Source of the DNA: Niveispirillum sp.
GTDB taxonomy: Bacteria > Pseudomonadota > Alphaproteobacteria > Azospirillales > Azospirillaceae
Assembly (NCBI GenBank): GCA_016463045.1
Contig: JAEMSB010000246.1
Coordinates: 1-7,001 of the forward strand
Reading direction: 5' to 3'
Length of the DNA: 7,001 nt
Both the position numbers and the translations under genes were made by a program. The number at the start of each line of letters is the position of its first letter. Within the stretch, counting starts at the first letter, position 1. Positions 1 to 5,216 of this stretch are shown here, one piece after another. The notes under the pieces were generated by a model. It did not search any database, was not told the origin of the DNA, and saw only the letters and a program-made list of their open reading frames with translations.

Positions 1-1
1 A

Positions 2-166
2 CTGGCGGCGGATCAGCTGACCCAGGCGCTGAAGCGACCGGAATTCATCCTGAACTATCTGGAGCGGTTCCCCGGCGCCACCGAACGCCGCGATGCCTAT
101 TTCAAGCTGTGCAATGCCATGCTGGAATCCGGGCTGGTGGACAAGTCGCTGCTGCCGATGGGGTAA
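2..166 (+). CDS. 3' end of an unrecognised protein gene (partial)
   Basis: The frame is open from the left edge to a TAA at 164-166 and gives the last 54 residues of a protein that begins outside the window. The visible tail is mostly helical in character, with a leucine-rich, charged first half, a segment FPGATERRDAYFKL, and the ending SLLPMG. Codon use is like that of the genes downstream, which supports a real coding end. There is no membrane segment and no motif I recognise, so I assign no function. It points in the same direction as serC but is separated from it by 233 bases containing hairpins and a candidate promoter, so co-transcription with serC is not required. Confidence 0.6.
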   Translation: MAADQLTQALKRPEFILNYLERFPGATERRDAYFKLCNAMLESGLVDKSLLPMG

Positions 167-181
167 CGATGGTCGCCGGCC

Positions 182-221
182 CGCCGCCCATGCGGCGTGA
201 GCCAAGCCGCCGGATGGCGGC
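182..221 (+). terminator. Tandem GC hairpins after the first gene, possible terminator without a T-tract
   Basis: Two perfect 6-bp stems lie 16-55 bases after the TAA. CGCCGC at 182-187 pairs with GCGGCG at 192-197 across a CCAT loop. GCCGCC at 206-211 pairs with GGCGGC at 216-221 across a GGAT loop. The outer arms can also pair with each other (182-188 with 216-222), so two folds compete. No run of T follows, so this is not a canonical intrinsic terminator. It may be a 3'-end stabilising structure or simply GC-rich spacer. Confidence 0.3.
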
Positions 222-262
222 GCCCGGCGCCTGAGGGAACAAACTAAAAGTAATTTTCTTTC

Positions 263-281
263 CTCTGCGTGCCCCGCAGAG
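263..281 (+). other. Perfect 7-bp hairpin upstream of serC
   Basis: CTCTGCG at 263-269 is the exact reverse complement of CGCAGAG at 275-281, with a five-base loop TGCCC. It follows a short AT-rich island (about 239-262) that stands out in this GC-rich gap. It could be a terminator remnant, an operator-like dyad, or the 5' part of a longer serC leader if transcription starts in the AT-rich island. The sequence alone does not decide between these. Confidence 0.3.
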
Positions 282-313
282 CAGAAATCTGATCCACGCG
301 CAGCGATGCCCCA

Positions 314-342
314 TTGACGCGCACCTTCCAAATCCATAGCTT
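314..342 (+). promoter_or_regulatory. Candidate sigma-70-type promoter for serC
   Basis: TTGACG at 314-319 matches five of six bases of the -35 consensus. With a 17-base spacer it is followed by TAGCTT at 337-342, which keeps the most conserved -10 bases (T1, A2, T6) but not the middle three. A start about seven bases downstream, near 349, would give a leader of roughly 50 bases holding just the two hairpins described at 345-399. The weak -10 makes this tentative. Confidence 0.4.
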
Positions 343-344
343 CG

Positions 345-399
345 GCGGCGGGTCACACCCCCCCAACGGGGTGCTACTATTCTGGAAGGAATAGCCATA
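345..399 (+). promoter_or_regulatory. serC leader RNA (candidate serC motif) with the RBS inside a hairpin
   Basis: The bases just before the serC start form two consecutive perfect hairpins. CACCCC (356-361) pairs with GGGGTG (368-373), and CTATTC (377-382) pairs with GAATAG (389-394). The second encloses the Shine-Dalgarno sequence GGAAGGA (384-390), which lies nine bases before the ATG, so folding would hide part of it. The serC RNA motif is a described conserved leader upstream of serC-serA in alphaproteobacteria whose last stem overlaps the serC ribosome-binding site. The gene, the clade and the last stem all agree here. A competing pairing, GGGT (350-353) with ACCC (357-360), would break the first hairpin. 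The ligand or signal is not known to me. Membership in the motif family is inferred from placement and shape, not from a covariance-model score. Confidence 0.72.
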
Positions 400-1557
400 A
401 TGGCTGCGCCGAAGCCGGGCAATCGCCCCGCTAATCCGCAATTCTCGTCGGGCCCCTGCGCCAAGCGCCCCGGCTGGACGATCGAAGCCCTCAAGGGCGC
501 CCTGACGGGCCGCTCGCACCGCTCCAAGCCCGGCAAGGCCAAGCTGGAGCAAGTGATTACCCTCTCCAAGGAAATTCTGGGCATCCCTGCCGATTATCGG
601 CTGGGCATTGTTCCCGCTTCCGACACCGGCGCCGTTGAAATGGCCCTGTGGTCGCTGCTGGGTGCCCGTGGCGTCGATATGCTGGCCTGGGAATCCTTTG
701 GCAAGGATTGGGTCACCGACGTCGTCAAGCAGCTGAAGCTGACCGATGTCCGTCAGATGGTCGCCGGTTACGGCGCGCTGCCCGACCTCACTGCCGTCGA
801 TTTCTCCCGCGATGTCGTCTTCACCTGGAACGGCACCACGTCGGGTGTCCGCGTCGCCAATGGCGATTGGATTGCTGTTGACCGCGAAGGCCTAACCATC
901 TGCGACGCGACGTCCGCCGCGTTCGCCATGGACCTGCCCTGGGACAAGCTGGATGTCGTCACCTGGTCCTGGCAGAAGGTGCTGGGCGGTGAAGCCGCGC
1001 ATGGCATGATTGCCTTGTCGCCGCGCGCTGTTGACCGGCTGCTGAACTACAAGCCGGCCTGGCCGCTGCCGAAGATTTTCCGCATGGCCAGCAATGGCAA
1101 GCTGTCGGAAGGCATCTTCAAGGGTGAGACCATCAACACCCCGTCAATGATCGCCGTTGAAGACGCGCTGGACGGCCTGACCTGGGCCAAGTCGGTGGGC
1201 GGTCTGGAAGGGTTGATCGGTCGCTCGGAAGGTAACCTGAAGGCCGTGGCCGACTGGGTTGCCAAGACCGATTGGGTCGATTTCCTGGCTGACACGCCGG
1301 AAAGCCGTTCCTGCACCTCCATCTGCCTGAAGATCGTGGACCCCTGGGCGACCGAACAGCCGGCAGAGGCGCAGGCTGAGATCGCCAAGAAGCTGACCAG
1401 CCTGCTGGAAAAGGAAGGCGTGGCGCTGGATGCCGGCTCCTACCGCGATGCCCCGCCGGGCATCCGCATCTGGGGCGGCGCCACCGTCGAGAACGCTGAC
1501 ATCGTGGCCCTGCTGCCCTGGCTTGACTGGGCGTATGAGACGGTCAAGGCCGGCTGA
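400..1557 (+). CDS. serC: Phosphoserine aminotransferase
   Basis: This is a PLP enzyme of the class-V aminotransferase fold. It converts 3-phosphohydroxypyruvate and glutamate to O-phosphoserine and 2-oxoglutarate, the second step of serine synthesis, in the cytosol. At 385 residues and with an N-terminal NPQFSSGPCAKRPGW segment, it belongs to the variant common in alphaproteobacteria and methanogens rather than the E. coli type. Visible motifs are SDTGAVEMALWS (74-85) near the phosphate site, NGTTSGV (144-150), the cofactor aspartate D169 in CDAT, the Schiff-base lysine K193 in WSWQKVLGGEAAHG, and KGETINTPSM (241-250). The ATG at 400 has GGAAGGA nine bases upstream, held in the leader hairpin. 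serA follows after 183 bases that contain a repeat element. The gene is full length with no missing key residue. Confidence 0.96.
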   Translation: MAAPKPGNRPANPQFSSGPCAKRPGWTIEALKGALTGRSHRSKPGKAKLEQVITLSKEILGIPADYRLGIVPASDTGAVEMALWSLLGARGVDMLAWESFGKDWVTDVVKQLKLTDVRQMVAGYGALPDLTAVDFSRDVVFTWNGTTSGVRVANGDWIAVDREGLTICDATSAAFAMDLPWDKLDVVTWSWQKVLGGEAAHGMIALSPRAVDRLLNYKPAWPLPKIFRMASNGKLSEGIFKGETINTPSMIAVEDALDGLTWAKSVGGLEGLIGRSEGNLKAVADWVAKTDWVDFLADTPESRSCTSICLKIVDPWATEQPAEAQAEIAKKLTSLLEKEGVALDAGSYRDAPPGIRIWGGATVENADIVALLPWLDWAYETVKAG

Positions 1558-1579
1558 TCCCGCTTCCCATTTAATCTCC

Positions 1580-1700
1580 CGTCATCCCGGCGAAAGCCGG
1601 GACCCAGGGGCCACAAGCCCGACCTTTCGGCAGCGGACATCGACGCGTCGTCGCGCGTTGTTCGTTTGGCCCCTGGGCCCCGGCTTTCGCCGGGGTGACG
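1580..1700. repeat. REP-like palindromic element: two GCCGGG units as a long inverted repeat
   Basis: The 34-base arm at 1580-1613 is the inverse of 1667-1700 with 32 of 34 positions matching, around a 53-base centre. Each arm is itself a palindrome: CCCGGC-GAAA-GCCGGG at 1586-1601, and CCCCGGC-TTTC-GCCGGGG at 1678-1695. Units of the type GTCATCCCGGCGAAAGCCGG recur in many alphaproteobacterial genomes as dispersed REP-like elements. A head-to-head pair resembles the BIME arrangement. The centre holds a perfect dyad CGACGCGTCG (1641-1650). The element fills most of the gap between serC and serA. In RNA it would form either one long stem or two short ones. There is no T-run after it, so it is not an obvious terminator, but it could affect mRNA decay or read-through. 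Confidence 0.85.
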
Positions 1701-1714
1701 AAAACATCCACTCC

Positions 1715-1733
1715 CGCATCTTCATGCGAAGGA
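1715..1733 (+). promoter_or_regulatory. Small hairpin abutting the serA ribosome-binding site
   Basis: CGCAT (1715-1719) and ATGCG (1724-1728) form a perfect 5-bp stem with a CTTC loop. Its last base is the first base of the Shine-Dalgarno sequence GAAGGA (1728-1733), which lies seven bases before the serA ATG. The stem leaves most of the site free, so it may present the site or insulate it from the REP structure upstream rather than block it. Confidence 0.45.
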
Positions 1734-1740
1734 CACTCCC

Positions 1741-3321
1741 ATGCCCAAGGTTCTGATTTCCGACAGCCTGTCCCCCCGCGCCGTAGAGATTTTCAAGGAG
1801 CGCGGCGTTGAGGTTGACGTCAAGGTTGGTCTGAAGCCCGACGAGCTGAAGGCCATCATCGGCGAATATGATGGTCTGGCCATCCGTTCCAACACCAAGG
1901 TGACCAAGGATATCCTGGCCGCCGCCACCAATCTGAAGGTTGTTGGTCGCGCCGGTATCGGCGTTGATAATGTGGACATCCCCGCCGCCACGGCCCGTGG
2001 CGTTGTCGTGATGAACACGCCGTTCGGCAATTCCATCACCACCGCCGAACATGCCATCGCCATGATGTTCGCGCTGGCTCGTGAAATCCCGGCGGCCAAT
2101 GCCTCCACCCATGCCGGTAAGTGGGAAAAGAACCGCTTCATGGGCGTGGAACTGTTCGGCAAGGTGCTGGGCGTCATCGGCTGCGGCAATATCGGCGGCA
2201 TCGTCGCCGACCGCGCCATCGGCCTGAAGATGAAGGTCATCGCCTTCGACCCGTTCCTGTCGCCCGAACGCGCCACCGAGATCGGCGTGGAGAAGGTGGA
2301 ACTTGAAGACCTGCTGAAGCGCGCTGACTTCATCACCCTGCACACGCCGCTGACCGAGGCGACCAAGGGCGTGCTGGACGCCAAGGCTCTGGCCAAGACC
2401 AAGAAGGGCGTGCGCATCATCAATTGCGCCCGTGGCGGCCTGATCGTGGAAGAGGCCCTGCAGGCCGCCATCGAGGCCGGCCATGTGGCGGGCGCTGCCC
2501 TAGACGTGTTCGCGGAGGAGCCGGCCAAGGCCCATCCGCTGTTCGGCAATGAAAAGGTTGTGGCCACCCCGCACCTGGGCGCCTCCACCACGGAAGCGCA
2601 GGAAAACGTTGCCCTGCAGGTGGCCGAGCAGTTGGCCGACTATCTGGTCAGTGGCGCTGTCGTCAACGCGCTGAACATGCCGTCGGTCACGGCGGAAGAG
2701 GCCCCGCGCCTGCGCCCCTATATGAAGCTGGCCGAACAGTTGGGCGGCTTCGTGGGCCAGCTGATCGATGGCAGCCTGAAGGGCGTCGCCATCGAATATG
2801 AAGGCCAGGCCGCGACGCTGAACACCAAGCCGCTGACGGCCATCGTGCTGAAGGGCCTGCTGGGCCCGCTGATGGAATCGGTGAACATGGTCAACGCCCC
2901 CGTCATCGCCAAGGAGCGTGACATCAAGGTGGCCGAGACCAAGCGCACCAATGACGGCGATTACCAGACCCTGGTGCGTATCATCGTCACCACCGACAAG
3001 GGCACCAACAGCGTCACCGGCACCCTGTTCGGCGGTGACAAGCCCCGTCTGGTCGAAATCGACGAAGTGCCGATCGAAGCCGAGGTCACGCCCTTCATGC
3101 TGTTCGTCCGTAACGAGGACAAGCCGGGCTTCATTGGCAAGCTGGGCACCACGCTCGGCAATGCCAGCGTCAACATCGCCACCTTCCACCTGGGCCGTAC
3201 GGCACCGGGCGCCAATGCCATCTGTCTGGTGTCGGTGGATCAGAAGGTGGATGACGCCCTGCTGGCCACCATCCGCGCCCTGCCCAGCGTGGTGCGTGCG
3301 ACGGAACTGACCTTCGCCTGA
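1741..3321 (+). CDS. serA: D-3-phosphoglycerate dehydrogenase, long type with ACT domain
   Basis: It oxidises 3-phosphoglycerate to 3-phosphohydroxypyruvate with NAD, the first committed step of serine synthesis; its product is the substrate of SerC. The 526 residues match the long type I family. The N-terminal substrate-binding part contains VVGRAGIGVDNVDI (67-80). The nucleotide-binding domain follows, with GCGNIG (147-152) and the NAD-ribose aspartate D170. The catalytic set is R231 in NCARGG, E260 in DVFAEEP and H278 in TPHLGAS. An intervening domain spans about 315-445, and a C-terminal ACT domain (about 453-525, with NEDKPGFIGKLG) binds serine for feedback inhibition in characterised relatives. 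Whether this enzyme is serine-inhibited is inferred. GAAGGA lies seven bases upstream of the ATG. The gene follows serC, probably in one transcript, and ends 27 bases before a strong terminator. Confidence 0.97.
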   Translation: MPKVLISDSLSPRAVEIFKERGVEVDVKVGLKPDELKAIIGEYDGLAIRSNTKVTKDILAAATNLKVVGRAGIGVDNVDIPAATARGVVVMNTPFGNSITTAEHAIAMMFALAREIPAANASTHAGKWEKNRFMGVELFGKVLGVIGCGNIGGIVADRAIGLKMKVIAFDPFLSPERATEIGVEKVELEDLLKRADFITLHTPLTEATKGVLDAKALAKTKKGVRIINCARGGLIVEEALQAAIEAGHVAGAALDVFAEEPAKAHPLFGNEKVVATPHLGASTTEAQENVALQVAEQLADYLVSGAVVNALNMPSVTAEEAPRLRPYMKLAEQLGGFVGQLIDGSLKGVAIEYEGQAATLNTKPLTAIVLKGLLGPLMESVNMVNAPVIAKERDIKVAETKRTNDGDYQTLVRIIVTTDKGTNSVTGTLFGGDKPRLVEIDEVPIEAEVTPFMLFVRNEDKPGFIGKLGTTLGNASVNIATFHLGRTAPGANAICLVSVDQKVDDALLATIRALPSVVRATELTFA

Positions 3322-3348
3322 TCCGTCATTAGGCCGTGAAGTATCAGG

Positions 3349-3381
3349 AAGGGGAGGGCTTCGGCTCTCCCCTTTTGATTT
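3349..3381 (+). terminator. Intrinsic terminator of the serC-serA unit
   Basis: AAGGGGAGGGC (3349-3359) pairs with GCTCTCCCCTT (3364-3374), with one G-T pair, around a TTCG loop closed by C-G: the very stable cUUCGg tetraloop. The 3' side runs straight into TTTTGATTT (3373-3381). It lies 27 bases after the serA stop. The shape is a textbook rho-independent terminator. Confidence 0.93.
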
Positions 3382-3445
3382 GGCCCTACCTATCCAAAAG
3401 TGATGGCGGTGATGGAAAATCGTAACCATGCCGTTCGAGAGTTTG

Positions 3446-3481
3446 TGCTATGTAATCTGTCGGACCCGGCGTGACCGGGTC
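3446..3481 (+). promoter_or_regulatory. Candidate -10 region and leader hairpin of the mini-chemoreceptor gene
   Basis: Because a strong terminator lies upstream, the next gene needs its own promoter in 3382-3510. The best -10-like sequence is TGTAAT (3451-3456), or the extended form TGCTATGTA (3446-3454). I find no good -35 at the right spacing. Just downstream, GACCCGG (3463-3469) and CCGGGTC (3475-3481) make a perfect 7-bp hairpin with a CGTGA loop, which would sit near the 5' end of the transcript. The hairpin is certain as a sequence feature; the promoter is weak. Confidence 0.35.
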
Positions 3482-3519
3482 TATGATCGGACAACCCTAG
3501 AGACGCAAGGCCTTTGCAG

Positions 3520-3882
3520 ATGAAGTACGGCAGCGAATCGAGCAATCTCTCCGGCGCTGGCAAGAGCGAGGTGTCCTCCGCCTTGCAGGAAATCAGCCGT
3601 GAGTTGGAAGGCCTGCGGACCGAAATTGAGAAGGTCGGCACGGTGGCGCAGCAGATTGACGCCATCGCCAAGCAGACCAACCTGCTGGCCCTGAACGCCA
3701 CCATCGAAGCCGCCCGCGCGGGCGAAGCCGGCAAGGGCTTCGCGGTCGTGGCTGGTGAAGTGAAGAACCTGTCGGGCCAGACCGCCGCCGCAACGGCCGA
3801 AATCTCTGCCGTGCTGCAGAGCCTGACCAAGCGTACCCAGCATCTGGGCCAGCTGGTCGAGCGCGCCATCACCCACGCCTGA
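3520..3882 (+). CDS. Stand-alone chemoreceptor signalling-tip protein (mini-MCP, no sensor or membrane part)
   Basis: This 120-residue soluble protein consists almost entirely of the hairpin tip of a methyl-accepting chemotaxis protein. The hallmark stretch runs from IDAIAKQTNLLALNATIEAA (46-65) through RAGEAGKGFAVVAGEV (66-81). It keeps the residues that in full receptors contact CheA, CheW and neighbouring trimers (E63, R66, E69, F74). About 45 helical residues lie on each side, so the hairpin is symmetrical and short. There is no signal peptide, membrane segment, ligand domain, HAMP domain or C-terminal CheR/CheB tether. Upstream, an in-frame TGA (3484-3486) rules out a longer N-terminus. 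The ATG at 3520 has CAAGG (3506-3510) at a nine-base spacing and is preferred over the TTG at 3514. The gene stands alone between two strong terminators. It could bind CheA or CheW without sensing, scaffold a cytoplasmic array, or be a decayed receptor. Intact tip and heptads favour function. Confidence 0.85.
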   Translation: MKYGSESSNLSGAGKSEVSSALQEISRELEGLRTEIEKVGTVAQQIDAIAKQTNLLALNATIEAARAGEAGKGFAVVAGEVKNLSGQTAAATAEISAVLQSLTKRTQHLGQLVERAITHA

Positions 3883-3901
3883 TCGCGTGTTGTGACATTG
3901 G

Positions 3902-3940
3902 AAAGGGCGGTGCCGGCGACGGCGCCGCCCTTTGCGTTTT
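3902..3940 (+). terminator. Intrinsic terminator after the mini-chemoreceptor gene
   Basis: A 14-bp stem (3902-3915 with 3920-3933, one G-T pair) built on AAAGGGCGG and CCGCCCTTT closes on a GCGA loop of the stable GNRA type. It is followed by TTTGCGTTTT (3931-3940). It begins 19 bases after the stop codon. Because the stem starts with AAA, it may also work weakly in the opposite direction. Confidence 0.92.
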
Positions 3941-3977
3941 GAATGATGTTCCCAGGTAAAGTTTCAGGATCGTACTG

Positions 3978-5216
3978 ATGTCGAACCGCCCCATCCTGAT
4001 CATCGGCGCCGGCCCTGCGGGTCTGATGGCGGCAGAAATCCTGGCTGGTGCGGGCTACCTCGTGGAAATCCATGACGCCATGCCCAGCCCGGCGCGCAAG
4101 TTCCTGATGGCGGGGCGCGGGGGGCTGAACATCACCCATTCCGAACCGCTGGACCGGTTCATCACCCGCTATGGTGCGGCCCGTCCGTTCATGGACCCGC
4201 TGATCCGGGCCTTCACGCCCACCGACCTGCGCGACTGGTGCCATGGGCTGGGGGTGGAGACATTTGTCGGCTCCTCTGGCCGGGTGTTCCCGAAAAGCTT
4301 CAAGGCCTCCATCCTACTGCGCGCCTGGCTGCAACGGCTGGACGGGTTGGGGGTGAAGCTGTTCACGCGCCACCGCTGGACCGGTTGGGCCGATGACGGA
4401 GCCGTGTCATTTGACACCCCGGCGGGTCCGCAGACGGTCCAGGCCGCCGCCACCATCCTGGCACTGGGTGGGGCCAGCTGGCCGCGGTTGGGCTCCGATG
4501 GCGGGTGGAGTGCGCTGCTGGCGGCGCGCGGTGTGCCGCTCGCCCCGTTCCGCCCGTCCAACAGCGGCTTTGATGTCGCCTGGAGTGCCGGATTCCTGGA
4601 ACGGGCGGAAGGGGAGCCACTGAAGCGCATCGCCCTGACCTTCAAGGACCGCACCGTTCCAGGTGAGTTGGTCGTCACGCGCACGGGGCTTGAAGGTGGG
4701 GCGCTTTACGCCCTGTCGGCGCCGCTGCGCGACGCGATTGAGCGGGAAGGCAAAGCGGTGGTGCATCTGGACCTGAAGCCCGACCTGACGGGACCGCAGG
4801 TGCAGAATAAGCTGGCACGCACCCCGCCCGCCGACAGTCTGGCCAACAAGCTGCGCAAGGGTCTGACCCTGGGGCCGCCCACCGGTGCCCTGATCCGGGA
4901 ATTCGCAGGCGATACCGATCTGGGCCGAACCACCAATCTGGCGGCACTCGTCAAGGCCTTGCCGGTGACCCTGTCCGGACAGCGGGGGCTGGACCGGGCC
5001 ATCTCCAGTGCGGGCGGCATCAAGCTGTCGGCCCTGGATGGCAATCTGATGCTGTCATCACTGCCGGGCGTCTTTGCTTGTGGCGAAATGCTGGATTGGG
5101 AGGCGCCGACGGGCGGATACCTGCTCCAGGGCTGTTATGCGACGGCGGTGGCGGCGGCCAGGGGTGTGGAGCGGTTCCTTACTTCCCCGACGACACCGCC
5201 CGGCGAAGGCGCCTGA
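3978..5216 (+). CDS. FAD-dependent flavoprotein, HI0933/PP_4765 family (TIGR03862-like)
   Basis: A 412-residue cytosolic flavoprotein. The N-terminus carries a Rossmann dinucleotide motif, IIGAGPAGLMAAEIL (8-22), for FAD. The family signature KFLMAGRGGLNITHSE (41-56) follows, then ALGGASWPRLGSDG (162-175) and GLEGGALYALS (237-247). The C-terminal FAD-closing segment is SSAGGIKLSALD (343-354) with VFACGEMLDWEAPTGGYLLQ (365-384). This matches the HI0933-like (PF03486) group, and in length and the EGGALYALS motif the PP_4765 branch. No reaction is established for this branch that I know of; relatives such as BaiN are reductases, so an oxidoreductase role is inferred. AGGA (3966-3969) lies eight bases before the ATG. 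The upstream terminator implies its own start in 3941-3970, but no clear promoter is visible. The last 38 bases overlap the convergent DUF3422 gene. Confidence 0.9.
   Translation: MSNRPILIIGAGPAGLMAAEILAGAGYLVEIHDAMPSPARKFLMAGRGGLNITHSEPLDRFITRYGAARPFMDPLIRAFTPTDLRDWCHGLGVETFVGSSGRVFPKSFKASILLRAWLQRLDGLGVKLFTRHRWTGWADDGAVSFDTPAGPQTVQAAATILALGGASWPRLGSDGGWSALLAARGVPLAPFRPSNSGFDVAWSAGFLERAEGEPLKRIALTFKDRTVPGELVVTRTGLEGGALYALSAPLRDAIEREGKAVVHLDLKPDLTGPQVQNKLARTPPADSLANKLRKGLTLGPPTGALIREFAGDTDLGRTTNLAALVKALPVTLSGQRGLDRAISSAGGIKLSALDGNLMLSSLPGVFACGEMLDWEAPTGGYLLQGCYATAVAAARGVERFLTSPTTPPGEGA

Noticed and set aside
188..215. Kissing interaction between the CCAT and GGAT loops of the tandem hairpins
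   Set aside because: The loops are not antiparallel complements: CCAT would need ATGG, not GGAT.
1580..1700. The inverted repeat as an intrinsic terminator between serC and serA
   Set aside because: Neither arm is followed by a T-run, and the sequence matches a dispersed REP-like unit. A partial effect on read-through remains possible.
1582..2484. Long minus-strand open frame opposite the serC-serA gap and serA (300 codons)
   Set aside because: It runs antisense to serA and through the REP-like repeat. Its translation is low-complexity Gly/Asp/His-rich with no motif, as expected of a shadow of a GC-biased gene.
2500..3429. Long minus-strand open frame opposite the end of serA (309 codons)
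   Set aside because: It overlaps the conserved serA reading frame and crosses the serA terminator. Its composition is Gly/Gln/His/Asp-biased with no recognisable domain.
3403..3474. Possible 23-residue peptide between the serA terminator and the mini-chemoreceptor gene
   Set aside because: There is no Shine-Dalgarno sequence before the ATG, no attenuator-like run of one amino acid, and it ends inside the leader hairpin. Chance is the simpler explanation.
3514..3519. TTG at 3514 as the start of the mini-chemoreceptor gene
   Set aside because: It lies only three bases after the CAAGG ribosome-binding sequence, while the ATG at 3520 has a normal nine-base spacing.
3390..4244. Minus-strand open frame opposite the mini-chemoreceptor gene and the start of the flavoprotein (284 codons)
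   Set aside because: It spans a strong terminator and lies antisense to two well-supported genes, with no motif and no plausible ribosome-binding site.
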